A stretch of 36,105 nucleotides of DNA from CAVWDI01 sp046259385 (GTDB taxonomy: Bacteria > Chloroflexota > Anaerolineae > Anaerolineales > UBA4823): NCBI GenBank assembly GCA_046259385.1, contig JBJYWI010000132.1, positions 1 to 36,105 of the forward strand. Reading direction: 5' to 3'. Below the pieces are notes generated by a model. It did not search any database. It was not told the DNA's origin and worked only from the letters and a program-made list of their open reading frames with translations. Position 1 is the first letter of the stretch. The number at the start of each line of letters is the position of its first letter. The translations under genes were made by a program, and so were the position numbers. This document shows, in pieces, positions 13,808-22,354 of this stretch.

Positions 13808-14823
13808 ATAAAGTAAATAACCTCCAAGTGATCGAAGTGCCTGACACACCACCGGTTAAAGGCTTGATTTTCCGCACTTTCAAAGGCGAAGATGATTACC
13901 AGAATATAGCGGATATTATCAACGCATGTAATGATGTCGATCATCTCGACCGGTACGCAACCCGCGATGATGTGGCGAGTTCTTACAACCACCTGGCAAA
14001 CTGCAACCCCTATGAAGATATGCTTTTTGCAGAGATAAACCAGAAATCATGCGCTTACTGCCGTGTCAGCTGGCGAAATGAAGGCGAAAAAATTTGCATC
14101 TACTGGCACATCGGCTTCGTAAGACCTGAAACAAGGCAGAAGGGAATCGGACGCGCTATGTTAAGATACTCCCAGAATCGCCTAAAGGATATCGCGGCGG
14201 CACATGCCAATCAAAAAAAGCGGTTTTTTGAATCATACGTAGTTGATACTGAATACGCAACGATTAAAATGCTGGAAAGTGAAGGATATCTCCCGGAGAG
14301 ATATTTTTATCTCATGCTAAGGTCGAACCTGGAAAATATTCCAGAAGGAGATATGCCGGACGGGCTGGAAATTCGCCCAGTAAAACCATCTCATTACCAA
14401 GCAATCCGTGAGGCAAGTGTTGAAGCCTTCCAGGATCACTGGGGATTCAGCGAGGAAACTGAACCTACTGTAGAAGAATGGGTTGACGATCCTAATTTTG
14501 ACCCGACACTCTGGCGTGTCGCCTGGGATAGCGACCAGGTAGCAGGCATGGTCCTCAGTTATATAAACCAAGAGGAGAACGAGAAATTCAAACGCAAGCG
14601 CGGGTATCCAGAGAATATCTGCGTCAGACGCCCGTGGAGGAAGCGCGGCTTAGCACGAGCGCTTTTAATCCGGAGCCTGCACGCAATCAAAAACAGAGGT
14701 ATGCATGAGGCTGCTCTGGGAGTGGATACCCAGAACCTTTCGGGGGCTCTGGGTCTTTATGAAAGCGTAGGCTTCGTACCAGCCCAACACAGCACGGTAT
14801 ACAGGAAACCCTTCAGAGTTTGA
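13804..14823 (+). CDS. Tandem GNAT acetyltransferase-like protein
   Basis: 339 aa with two GNAT folds. The N-terminal one has the acetyl-CoA loop RPETRQKGIGRAML (about residues 110-125); the C-terminal one has RRPWRKRGLARALLIRSL (about residues 277-294) and the usual ending ALGLYESVGFVPAQHSTVYR. The arrangement resembles MshD-type double acetyltransferases, though the substrate is unknown. Its ATG overlaps the exporter stop (ATGA), so translation is coupled. Coupling to an exporter behind an attenuator makes self-protection by acetylating a toxic compound an attractive but unproven role. Confidence 0.88.
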   Translation: MNKVNNLQVIEVPDTPPVKGLIFRTFKGEDDYQNIADIINACNDVDHLDRYATRDDVASSYNHLANCNPYEDMLFAEINQKSCAYCRVSWRNEGEKICIYWHIGFVRPETRQKGIGRAMLRYSQNRLKDIAAAHANQKKRFFESYVVDTEYATIKMLESEGYLPERYFYLMLRSNLENIPEGDMPDGLEIRPVKPSHYQAIREASVEAFQDHWGFSEETEPTVEEWVDDPNFDPTLWRVAWDSDQVAGMVLSYINQEENEKFKRKRGYPENICVRRPWRKRGLARALLIRSLHAIKNRGMHEAALGVDTQNLSGALGLYESVGFVPAQHSTVYRKPFRV

Positions 14824-14883
14824 GCCAAGCCTTCTCCAAAACGTTAGTCTAATGGAGAATCCGTCATAAACAGGTGAAAAAAT

Positions 14884-15489
14884 ATGGCTATCAAAGCAAT
14901 AATCTGGGATCTGGGAGGGGTATTAATTCGAACTGAAGACTTTAGCTCTAGATTGGATTTAGCAAAAGACTGCGGCTTGTCATTGAATGAGCTCGAACAT
15001 CTGGTTTTCAACAGCGAATCTGGGGTGAAAGCCCAGCTTGGATTAATTACCGCCGAGCAGCATTGGAAAAATGTCGCAAACGCTCTGCAAAAAACCGAAA
15101 TATCGATCCCGGACATTCAACAACGTTTCTGGGGCGGAGACCGCCTCGATAGAGCGCTGATCGGAAAAATACGGCAACAACGAAAAGAATATATGACCGC
15201 CCTGCTCAGTAACGCTTTTGATGACCTCCAGAATATGATAGCCAATGTCTGGAACATTCAGGATGCATTTGACGAGATTGTGATCTCAGCAGAAGCAGGA
15301 TTGATGAAACCCGACAGGCGAATTTATTCGCTGGTACTGGACCGCCTAGCCGTCCAGCCCAAGGAGGCGTTGTTCATCGACGATTTTCAAACCAATATTG
15401 ACGGCGCACGAAGAGCGAACATAAAAGCTGTCCAATTTTTTTCGACAGCACAAATTTCCTCTGCAGTTGATAACTTTTTAAAGGCATAA
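14884..15489 (+). CDS. HAD-superfamily hydrolase (YihX-like)
   Basis: 201 aa. Motif I is IIWDLGGVL: the nucleophile Asp is present and the second Asp of the usual DxD is Gly, as in the YihX/epoxide-hydrolase-N branch. Motif II is ALLSNAF, motif III the Lys of LMKPDRRIY, motif IV FIDDFQTN. A helical cap lies between residues ~15 and 80. Probably a small phosphatase, substrate unknown. AGGTG precedes the ATG. It is 60 bp after the GNAT gene, with only a weak hairpin (TTCTCCA/TGGAGAA) between them, so it may share the exporter transcript. Confidence 0.88.
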   Translation: MAIKAIIWDLGGVLIRTEDFSSRLDLAKDCGLSLNELEHLVFNSESGVKAQLGLITAEQHWKNVANALQKTEISIPDIQQRFWGGDRLDRALIGKIRQQRKEYMTALLSNAFDDLQNMIANVWNIQDAFDEIVISAEAGLMKPDRRIYSLVLDRLAVQPKEALFIDDFQTNIDGARRANIKAVQFFSTAQISSAVDNFLKA

Positions 15490-15617
15490 ATCGATGAAAG
15501 AAACCGAACTGACTTGACTTTCAATCATGCTGGATCAATCGCGCGCTGTGGGATGGATGCGACAGGACAATTTGAATGCAAAAGAGAATACAACCCGCAT
15601 GACCCTTTTCCGATTGA

Positions 15618-15884
15618 GCAAGCTTCTGGTCAATTCAGCGGACAAATTTCGAGCAGCATAAAAAATGGAGAGCTGGGATAATAGCTGATGAATTCTTTAC
15701 CCGGATTGATCCGGTAGAACTAACCTGTCTGTTTGCCAGTTTTAAATTATTGTTTACCCTCAGCGGTCTACCTGCGATATCGATCCCCTGCAGGAAGACT
15801 AAGACCAGTCTTTCAATCGGTTTGCAAATCGTTGTAGGAATGTGGAAAGAAAAAGGAGTTTCAATAACTGCATACGCATTTTAA
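15618..15884 (+). pseudogene. Remnant of an amidase-signature (GatA-like) enzyme C-terminus
   Basis: No intact gene lies in 15490-16001. The frame ending at 15884 reads FTLSGLPAISIPCRKTK, then SLSIGLQIVVGMWKEKGV and ITAYAF-stop. This matches the C-terminal signature of the GatA/amidase family (AGLPAISIPCG...LPIGLQIVG...W.E..V..AAYAFE). The frame is open only back to 15618, has no start codon or ribosome binding site, and lacks the catalytic Ser-Ser-Lys region. The upstream residues are barely recognisable. It appears to be a decayed gene end left between the HAD and MFS genes. The rest of the gap shows only the promoter and palindromes near 15923-15975. Confidence 0.6.
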
Positions 15885-15922
15885 CAGGAATCCGGCTCTT
15901 AATCTATGCTACCCTAGAAACT

Positions 15923-15958
15923 ATGAATTCAATTTCAATCAACTTGTTGAGAATTCAT
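15923..15958 (+). repeat. Nested inverted repeats, possible operator of the second MFS gene
   Basis: ATGAATTC (15923-15930) and GAATTCAT (15951-15958) are perfect inverted repeats. Between them lies a second palindrome TCAACTTGTTGA (15939-15950). Together they cover the -35 box and part of the spacer of the predicted promoter. Confidence 0.6.
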
Positions 15959-15975
15959 AATTTCCTTTTTATTAA
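15947..15975 (+). promoter_or_regulatory. Promoter for the second MFS gene
   Basis: TTGAGA (15947-15952), 17-bp spacer, TATTAA (15970-15975). The start site would be about 20 bases before the ATG at 16002, which has no Shine-Dalgarno. Confidence 0.45.
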
Positions 15976-16001
15976 TACATGAAATTTACTTATTTGATCC
16001 G

Positions 16002-17300
16002 ATGGACGACAATTCTTTTACCTCCCAGTTTCAACTAATGCGCAGTTTTAACCGCTCAGCGCGCTTATTTCTACTTGCCACATTCATTAACGGCATTGTT
16101 TACAGCATTTGGTGGTTGTTCTTTAATTTTTACATTCTCGAACTCGGTTACAGCAGAGAATTTTTAGGGTTAGTAACCTCAGTAACATCAGCATCCGCCC
16201 TACTGCTCGGGATACCGCTTGGTTTGCTGTCCGACCGGCTTGGACGCAGGAAAGCAATGCTCTGGGGCGTGGCATTTTATGTGGCTGCATCCGGTTTAGA
16301 AGTGGTTTTTTTGAATCCAAATCTAATTCTTTTAACGGCCTTCATCGGCGGTGCAGGGCATATGCTGTATTTCATCAGCCAACCTCCTTTCATGATGAAA
16401 TCATCCACAGGCGAAAATAGAACGCTGCTTTTTAGTCTTAATTTTGCATTGATCACACTTTCCGGGACATTTGGCAATTATTTTGCAGGCCAGATGCCAG
16501 CCTTTTTCGGATCTATGTTCGGAGTTCCTGCAATCAGCGCAGAGGCATACCGGATCGTCCTGTTATTTGCTGTTGGTCTTGGATCATTTACCTTGTTGCC
16601 GCTCGCCATGATACGCACAAATAGAAACAGCGCTCAAAACCAGGATGAAACAACAGAACCCGAGCAGCAATCCCTCAGCACAATGCTGCAATCCCTGAGA
16701 GAGACACTCTTACGTCCAATTACCTATAAGCTTTCATTTCCCAATCTGCTGATAGGGTTTGGCGCGGCTATTTTGATACCTTATATGAATATTTATTTCC
16801 GGAACCAATACAATACGAGCGATCAAACGCTTGGTATTATTTTCAGCCTTTCATCACTGTTGATAGGAATAGGCGCATTTATCGGTCCAAGGTTGGCGCT
16901 CAGCATGGACAGCAAAATTAAAGCTATTGTGCTGACGCAATGGTTAAGCATTGTATTTCTTCTGATACTTGGTTTCTCTCCCTTTTATGGGTTAGCAGCA
17001 TTTGCCTTCCTGATGCGGTCCGCTCTAATGAACATGTCCGTCCCTTTGTATGATGCCTTTTCAATGGAACAGGTCCGCGAAAAGGAACAGGCAACCGTAG
17101 TGAGCATTAAGGAAACAGCCTGGCAATTAGGTTGGACCGTTGGTCCATACATTTCGGGAGTGGTTCAGGAAACCTATGGCTTTGACCCGCTGTTCATCAC
17201 CACTGCGGTCATGTACGGGATTGCCATTCTGATTATCTGGGTACTCTTCCGAGACTCTGAAAAACCGCTCAAACGAAAACCAGAATACACAATGCCCTAA
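16002..17300 (+). CDS. Major facilitator superfamily transporter
   Basis: 432-aa, 12-helix MFS protein. The loop 2-3 motif is PLGLLSDRLGRRKAMLWG (about residues 70-87). A charged central loop (RTNRNSAQNQDETTEPEQQS, about 205-224) separates the two halves. The second half carries SMDSKIKAIVLTQW at the position of the motif and a conserved VSIKETAWQLGWTVGPYISG. It differs clearly from the exporter at 12530 and has its own promoter with palindromes. Substrate unknown; could be an efflux pump or a sugar/metabolite transporter. The coding strand converges on the aminotransferase gene. Confidence 0.9.
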   Translation: MDDNSFTSQFQLMRSFNRSARLFLLATFINGIVYSIWWLFFNFYILELGYSREFLGLVTSVTSASALLLGIPLGLLSDRLGRRKAMLWGVAFYVAASGLEVVFLNPNLILLTAFIGGAGHMLYFISQPPFMMKSSTGENRTLLFSLNFALITLSGTFGNYFAGQMPAFFGSMFGVPAISAEAYRIVLLFAVGLGSFTLLPLAMIRTNRNSAQNQDETTEPEQQSLSTMLQSLRETLLRPITYKLSFPNLLIGFGAAILIPYMNIYFRNQYNTSDQTLGIIFSLSSLLIGIGAFIGPRLALSMDSKIKAIVLTQWLSIVFLLILGFSPFYGLAAFAFLMRSALMNMSVPLYDAFSMEQVREKEQATVVSIKETAWQLGWTVGPYISGVVQETYGFDPLFITTAVMYGIAILIIWVLFRDSEKPLKRKPEYTMP

Positions 17301-17342
17301 ACACTTATTTTAACTCTCATAACCACCGCTCGACAATAAACA

Positions 17343-17376
17343 AGACAGCGCAGCCTTGCTTAAGGCTGCGCTGTCT
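17343..17376. terminator. Perfect 15-bp hairpin between convergent genes
   Basis: AGACAGCGCAGCCTT (17343-17357) and AAGGCTGCGCTGTCT (17362-17376) are perfectly complementary with loop GCTT. On the minus strand it is followed by TGTTTATTG, on the plus strand by CGGAGGC. It most likely ends the aminotransferase transcript and may block the MFS transcript too. Confidence 0.7.
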
Positions 17377-17501
17377 CGGAGGCGAATAGACATGAAGAAA
17401 TTTTTCTCGCCTAATTATTTGATGCAATTAACAGATAAAAACTTACCTGAATTACAAACCTTCTCCCTTATAATATCTCAGGATTTTGATTTGAACCTTT
17501 A

Positions 17502-18458
17502 CTAGTGTACTCTCCCGAGATCAGCTTTTGGAACCTCAGCATACACTGGAATATTCCAATGAGCGTATTTCGGGTTCCTGGCATAAACAACCTCTTTGAA
17601 AATTTCTCGCAGCCGGCTGGTAATCACACCCATCCCTCCGGTTCCAATGGATCTGTGATCAACCCTGGTGACTGCAGTCACCTGAGCGGCTGTTCCGGTC
17701 ATAAAGAACTCATCACAAATATACACTTCGGTCCGGTCGATCGGGCGTTCCACAACAGTGAGATTTAACTCCTCACGAGCCAGTTCAATAACGGTACGTC
17801 TGGTTATTCCCTCAAGAATATTATCGGTAACCGGCGGTGTAATCAGCACCCCTTCCCTAATCATGAAGATATTTTCAGCGCTTCCCTCGGAGACATGGCC
17901 ATCCTGGTTAAGCACAAGAGCTTCATCAAATCCCGATCTGAGCGCGTCGGACTTAACAAAAGCTGAATTTGCATAAGCTCCGCTGATCTTACCGCGCGCT
18001 GGGATAACATTATCTTCAATTCTGCGCCAGCTTGAAAATGTGACATGTGCGTTTGTGTCATTTGAGACGTATTTGTCGAATGGAATGCTGACGATCGAAA
18101 TTGCATCTTCAAGACCATGCAGCTTAACCCCGATCATTTCATCCGCCTTGTATGCCAGTGGACGGATATATACATCACAGCGGTAGCCTTCTTTTTGTAA
18201 TAACTTTTTCGTCACCACGATCAAGCTTTCATGGTCATGATCAAGATCCATACAGAGCAGCTTCGCAGAATTTAAAAATCTTTTGTAATGATCTGCAGCG
18301 CGAAATATAAACAACTCCTCTAGTTCATCATTCCAGTAAGCTCGCAACCCTGCAAATGCCGCAGTTCCATAATTCAATGAATGGTTTAAAACCCCCACTC
18401 TTGCTTCATCGTAAGGCACAATTCCACCTTTAAAATAGGCAAATTTTGGTAGAGACAT
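17502..18458 (-). CDS. ilvE: Branched-chain amino acid aminotransferase
   Basis: PLP-dependent fold-type IV transaminase that makes valine, leucine and isoleucine from their keto acids. 318 aa. Visible signatures: LNHSLNYGTAAFAGLRAYW near the N-terminus, the PLP lysine in ARGKISGAYANS (Lys157), VSEGSAENIFMIREG, DNILEGITRRTVIELA, and FMTGTAAQVTAVTRVD. The start is the ATG at 18456-18458, preceded by GGAGGG with 4 nt spacing; an in-frame upstream start adds six unconserved residues. D-amino-acid transaminase or 4-amino-4-deoxychorismate lyase are unlikely given the length and motifs. Minus-strand promoter at 18492-18518. Confidence 0.95.
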   Translation of the reverse strand: MSLPKFAYFKGGIVPYDEARVGVLNHSLNYGTAAFAGLRAYWNDELEELFIFRAADHYKRFLNSAKLLCMDLDHDHESLIVVTKKLLQKEGYRCDVYIRPLAYKADEMIGVKLHGLEDAISIVSIPFDKYVSNDTNAHVTFSSWRRIEDNVIPARGKISGAYANSAFVKSDALRSGFDEALVLNQDGHVSEGSAENIFMIREGVLITPPVTDNILEGITRRTVIELAREELNLTVVERPIDRTEVYICDEFFMTGTAAQVTAVTRVDHRSIGTGGMGVITSRLREIFKEVVYARNPKYAHWNIPVYAEVPKADLGRVH

Positions 18459-18491
18459 TTTTCCCTCCACATACACTTTACGAATTATTTA

Positions 18492-18518
18492 ATTATATCA
18501 CCGGGGATAAATAGTCAA
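18492..18518 (-). promoter_or_regulatory. Promoter for ilvE
   Basis: On the minus strand TTGACT (18518-18513) and TATAAT (18497-18492), with a 15-bp spacer, about 35 bp upstream of the start codon. Confidence 0.65.
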
Positions 18519-18576
18519 ATTTGCATTCCGGCATGTAAGCCCTTTTTGAAATGCAGACAATTAAAAAGTTTGTGGG

Positions 18577-18605
18577 TTTCTGAATTGTAGGGTTGGGGGT
18601 ATACT
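18577..18605 (+). promoter_or_regulatory. Promoter for the quinate dehydrogenase-like gene
   Basis: TTTCTG (18577-18582), 17-bp spacer, TATACT (18600-18605). Divergent from the ilvE promoter, leaving a leader of about 65 nt. Confidence 0.45.
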
Positions 18606-18676
18606 CAGACAGTATTGGCGGTGAAATAAGCATAAGGCCATCCAGCCAGAAAGCATTCACAAAGGAGGAAGCAATC

Positions 18677-19579
18677 GTGAAGAGGGCTGTCAGTGTTAGC
18701 ATCGGTTCTTCGAAGAGGGATAAGTCAGTTGAGCTAGAATTGCTGGGAGAAACTGTTCGAATCGAACGCATAGGAACCGACGGCGATATGGAAAGGGCGG
18801 CGCAATTATTTAAAGATCTTGATGGAAAAGTGGATGCTTTCGGAGTCGGTGGGGCTGATCTGGGACTGATGGTCGCTGAGCACTGGTATCCTCTTCATTC
18901 TGTGAAACCCATGGTGAGATATATCCAAAAAACACCTGTTGTTGACGGAGCGGGTTTAAAAAACACGCTGGAAAATAAACTGGCGCCTTTTATGGAAGAA
19001 AAAATTTCTTCTTATCTGGATGAAAAAGGCAGAAGGGTATTCATTACACTTGGTGCTGACCGCTGGGGTATGTCGAAGTCTTTCCTTGATGGGAAGTATG
19101 AATGCATCTTTGGGGATATTATGTTCGGACTTGGCCTGCCAATCCCTGTGAAAACTGAAAAAAACCTGAAAAGATTGGCTTCAATCCTTATGCCAGTTGT
19201 GGGCAGGTTTCCATTTAAGTGGTTATATCCTACCGGGGAAAAACAGGAACAGAGAGTCCCGAAATGGAACGAATACTATCAATGGGGGACAGTAATCGCC
19301 GGCGATTGCCATTATATAAAGCGTCACATGCCGGACAGACTGGAAGGAAAAGTAATCGCTACCAACACCACCACACCAGAAGATGTGGATATTTTCAGGG
19401 ATTCAGGCTGCAAATACCTGGTCACAAGTACGCCAGTTTTGAACGGGCGTTCTTTTGGAACAAACATGATGGAAGCAGCGTTAATCGCCGTCTCAGGTAA
19501 AAACCGTCCGTTAACAATCCCGGAATTGAATGAAATGCTTGCCACGCTGCAATTTGAACCTCAAATCCAGGAACTTTAA
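18677..19579 (+). CDS. Conserved protein of the family annotated as quinate 5-dehydrogenase
   Basis: 300 aa from GTG at 18677, which has AGGAGG (18663-18668) 8 nt upstream; the frame extends further 5' but without a ribosome site. The start VKRAVSVSIGSSKRDKSVE, then IERIGTDGDMERAAQLFKDL and GKVDAFGVGGADLGLMV, followed by KTPVVDGAGLKNTLE, match a Firmicutes/Chloroflexota family that databases label quinate 5-dehydrogenase (from memory). No classical Rossmann GxGxxG typical of AroE is evident, so the label may be wrong. The NTP-transferase-like gene follows 26 bp later and is probably co-transcribed, which may point to a shared biosynthetic role. Confidence 0.75.
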   Translation: MKRAVSVSIGSSKRDKSVELELLGETVRIERIGTDGDMERAAQLFKDLDGKVDAFGVGGADLGLMVAEHWYPLHSVKPMVRYIQKTPVVDGAGLKNTLENKLAPFMEEKISSYLDEKGRRVFITLGADRWGMSKSFLDGKYECIFGDIMFGLGLPIPVKTEKNLKRLASILMPVVGRFPFKWLYPTGEKQEQRVPKWNEYYQWGTVIAGDCHYIKRHMPDRLEGKVIATNTTTPEDVDIFRDSGCKYLVTSTPVLNGRSFGTNMMEAALIAVSGKNRPLTIPELNEMLATLQFEPQIQEL

Positions 19580-19605
19580 TTAATTGATCACCAGGAGTTA
19601 ATATC

Positions 19606-20382
19606 ATGGACGCAGTTCTGCTATCCGGCGGAATACCAAAACCAGAAGACCCGCTCTATGAATATACTCTGGGTGAACCAAAAGCCCTGATCGACATTTG
19701 CGGCAAGTCTATGATTCAATGGGTGCTTGATGCACTAGAGAAAGCCGCAACTGTAACAAACATAATCGTGGTGGGAATCCCTCAAGGCGTGGATTTAGCA
19801 TCAACTAAAATTAAATCAAGAATACCATCCAAAAGTGATCTTTTGGAAAATGTACGCTTTGGAGTTATGGAATTATTGAAAATTAACCCAAACGCGAGCC
19901 ACGCCCTTATCAGCTCATCAGATATACCTGCAATCACAGCCGAAAGCGTAAACTGGGTGGTGCAGGAAACACAAACAACGGATCTGGATCTTTATTACAA
20001 CGTAATCACGCGCCAGGTAATGGAAAAAAGGTTCCCGAAATCGAAGAGATCATACACACGCCTGAAGGATGTCGAATTATGCGGAGGTGATATGAATGTC
20101 ATCAGAACCTCCAAGGTTACCGAAGACGATGAGCTTTACCGCAAAATAATGGACGCGCGTAAAAATGCATTTAAGCAAGCCTCCCTGATAGGAATCGACA
20201 CACTGCTTTTACTTCTTTTGCGCCGCTGCGATCTGGAATCAGCTGTAAAAAGGGTCGAAAGTAAATTAAACCTTACCGGTCAGGCGATTCTCTGCCCGTA
20301 TGCAGAAGTTGGTATGGATGTGGATAAACCCCACCAGTTAGAAATATTGAGAACAGATCTCTCAAAACGGTCTGCCGCCTGA
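19606..20382 (+). CDS. Nucleotidyltransferase-fold (MobA-like NTP transferase) protein
   Basis: 258 aa with a GT-A type N-terminus: MDAVLLSGGIPKPEDPLYEY leads to LGEPKALIDICGKSMIQW, where the Lys and the Gly-rich loop bind the NTP in this superfamily. A second acidic site is LISSSDIPAITAESVNWVV (SSD in place of the usual DxD metal motif). The C-terminal half (residues ~150-258) is helical and less recognisable. Relatives transfer CMP or GMP to sugars or cofactors; the acceptor is unknown. AGGAG precedes the ATG. It follows the quinate dehydrogenase-like gene closely and converges on the isomerase gene. Confidence 0.82.
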   Translation: MDAVLLSGGIPKPEDPLYEYTLGEPKALIDICGKSMIQWVLDALEKAATVTNIIVVGIPQGVDLASTKIKSRIPSKSDLLENVRFGVMELLKINPNASHALISSSDIPAITAESVNWVVQETQTTDLDLYYNVITRQVMEKRFPKSKRSYTRLKDVELCGGDMNVIRTSKVTEDDELYRKIMDARKNAFKQASLIGIDTLLLLLLRRCDLESAVKRVESKLNLTGQAILCPYAEVGMDVDKPHQLEILRTDLSKRSAA

Positions 20383-20437
20383 TATTTTTCAAAAGAATTC
20401 ATCCTCTCAATTCAGTACCCTGTTCCACGGACCGGAC

Positions 20438-21511
20438 TTAAGCCTTATCGGTGTCAGCTTCCAGCATCCCACGTTTGAAGTTTTCAATAACCGCAACTGG
20501 AGTAGGATCGACATCGTACATCATCGCCAGATAATATGCCACATAATCACCAAAATGCAGGCTGGTCCATTGGTGTGCAAGCCGGGTCCCCCCCTTTGAT
20601 TCAATTACATCAGTCCCAATTCCCTCAAGCATGAATATATCGCGGGATAATTTCAAGCGCAATGCATTCCGGGGATTACCGAAGGCTGATGCGAGAAATA
20701 TTACCGCCATATTTGAAAGTATATGTTCAGGATGTTGAATTCCAGCCAGGGTGTTGTGATTAGCTTCCGGCAAAAATTCGAACTGAGCCCAGGCTTTGGC
20801 GACTTCGCTTAGCTGGCCTTTCCAGCGCCGGGCAACCGGGGCAAGCAATCCGGCTCCCAAAACAGTCACCCAGCGACCTGCGAGCTGACCCGCGATCCTT
20901 TTTGCTGGATTATTCACAACTGGAACTTCAATCTGTAAATCAACCTGCTGCTTCACCATTGCCCGGACAGCATCCTCCAATTCATCCGAAGGATTGGGAA
21001 CAAGCTTTAATCGATAAAAGGCAGATAAAAGCAACCCAAAGGAAAATCCAACTGCGGACCTCGGTTGTCCAGAATGGGTGAATCTCCAGACCGGGGCTCC
21101 AATTGAACGCGTGAATTCCTCAATTTTCCCTCCAGTGGTGACTGCCAACACCCTGCACTTACGCTCGACGGCAGTCTTTAAAGCGGAAAGGGTCTCTTCA
21201 GTATTCCCTGAATGGGAGGAAGCGATAACCAGAGTTTCAGGACCACTTACCCAGGAAGGCAAACCATAATCCCGGTGAACTTCCACACCTACTATACATA
21301 CGGGCGAAATATATGACTTTAATAAGTCCGCTCCGATAGCAGAGCCTCCCATCCCTGCAATCAGGACATGTTCAATATCCGTCCAATCCGGAAGCAGAAA
21401 TTGATTGCCGAGTCTCCAGGAATCTTTTAACTGGTCAGGGAGCGCATCGATCTGGGCAATCATATTTTCGAGATCAATTTTTGGGAATTCGGAATAATTA
21501 TCCAGATTCAT
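20438..21511 (-). CDS. Bifunctional phosphoglucose/phosphomannose isomerase (SIS domain)
   Basis: 357 aa, two SIS domains. Interconverts fructose-6-P with glucose-6-P and mannose-6-P in the archaeal-type bifunctional family. Motifs: HVLIAGMGGSAIGADLLKSY (first sugar-phosphate site), VIASSHSGNTEETLSALK (the SxSGxTxE signature), then EFLPEANHNTLAGIQ carrying the conserved Glu and His. A C-terminal SLHFGDYVAYYLAMMYDVDPTPV closes the active site. Last gene of a minus-strand set with rsmI and the lipoprotein; its ATG overlaps the rsmI end by 14 bp, so translation is probably coupled. Single-function glucose isomerase is a possible alternative. Confidence 0.92.
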   Translation of the reverse strand: MNLDNYSEFPKIDLENMIAQIDALPDQLKDSWRLGNQFLLPDWTDIEHVLIAGMGGSAIGADLLKSYISPVCIVGVEVHRDYGLPSWVSGPETLVIASSHSGNTEETLSALKTAVERKCRVLAVTTGGKIEEFTRSIGAPVWRFTHSGQPRSAVGFSFGLLLSAFYRLKLVPNPSDELEDAVRAMVKQQVDLQIEVPVVNNPAKRIAGQLAGRWVTVLGAGLLAPVARRWKGQLSEVAKAWAQFEFLPEANHNTLAGIQHPEHILSNMAVIFLASAFGNPRNALRLKLSRDIFMLEGIGTDVIESKGGTRLAHQWTSLHFGDYVAYYLAMMYDVDPTPVAVIENFKRGMLEADTDKA

Positions 21512-22349
21512 TTTCGCTATTCTCCTCCAGGCGGATTTGAGTCAATAGATTGTAAATATCCCGGCGCGGCCAACCCGAAACCTCCGCCATTTGTTTTGAA
21601 ACAGTTGAGGCGGACTGTCCCTGATACGCGATACGGCGAAGTTCAGAGATCATCATATCCTCACTCCAAACATCGGTAGTCACAATTTTCCCAGAAATAA
21701 TCAGTGTAATTTCGCCTTTAATTTTCTTGCCAGAATAATGCTCAATTGCTTCAGGAATTTGCCCGCGAAAGAATTCTTCGTGCAGCTTGGTTATTTCACG
21801 GGCAACACAGATCTCGCGATCACCCAGGATCTCGAGTAGCTCGCTTAAAGAATCAAGAAGTCTCTGCGGAGTTTCCAGGAAAATCAAGGTGTATGGCAGT
21901 TCCTTGACTGACTGCAGTCGCTCTTTGCGGTCAACGACTTTGCGTGGGATGTATCCGAGATATAAAAAAGAATCACTGGCCAGGCCGGATGCAATTAAAG
22001 CTGCAACCGGTGAGCTTGGTCCCGGGATAGGACTGACCTGGATACCCGCATCCAATGCCGCATTGACCAGCTCATAGCCCGGATCATTAAGGACAGGGGT
22101 GCCTGCGTCGGAGACAATGGCGATATCCCCGTTTTCCAATTCTTGTATTATTGAATCAATCTGCTCTGATTTATTATGGTCATGGTAGCTGATGAGCCGG
22201 GTTTTTATTCCATAATGTTTCAATAATCTCCCAGTCCGGCGGGTGTCTTCAGCGGCGATTAAATTAACCTCGCTTAAAATGCGCAGCGCACGCGTGCTGA
22301 TATCCTCTAAGTTTCCAATCGGAGTTGCGACAAGATAAAGCTTTCCCAC
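21498..22349 (-). CDS. rsmI: 16S rRNA (cytidine1402-2'-O)-methyltransferase
   Basis: SAM-dependent methyltransferase of the TP-methylase family that 2'-O-methylates C1402 of 16S rRNA. 283 aa, normal length. Motifs: LYLVATPIGNLEDISTRAL (N-terminal), AAEDTRRTGRLLKHYGI, IVSDAGTPVLNDPGYELV and SPIPGPSSPVAALIASGL. The C-terminal helical domain ends with a segment resembling a winged helix (VSKQMAEVSGWPRRDIYNLL). The start is GTG at 22347-22349, 5 nt after the lipoprotein stop; no ATG lies nearby and the protein begins at the expected residue. Confidence 0.96.
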   Translation of the reverse strand: MGKLYLVATPIGNLEDISTRALRILSEVNLIAAEDTRRTGRLLKHYGIKTRLISYHDHNKSEQIDSIIQELENGDIAIVSDAGTPVLNDPGYELVNAALDAGIQVSPIPGPSSPVAALIASGLASDSFLYLGYIPRKVVDRKERLQSVKELPYTLIFLETPQRLLDSLSELLEILGDREICVAREITKLHEEFFRGQIPEAIEHYSGKKIKGEITLIISGKIVTTDVWSEDMMISELRRIAYQGQSASTVSKQMAEVSGWPRRDIYNLLTQIRLEENSENESG

Positions 22350-22354
22350 AAGGT

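Noticed and set aside
15527..15661. 44-aa ORF in the gap before the second MFS gene
   Set aside because: No Shine-Dalgarno, no recognisable sequence, and it overlaps the amidase remnant in another frame.
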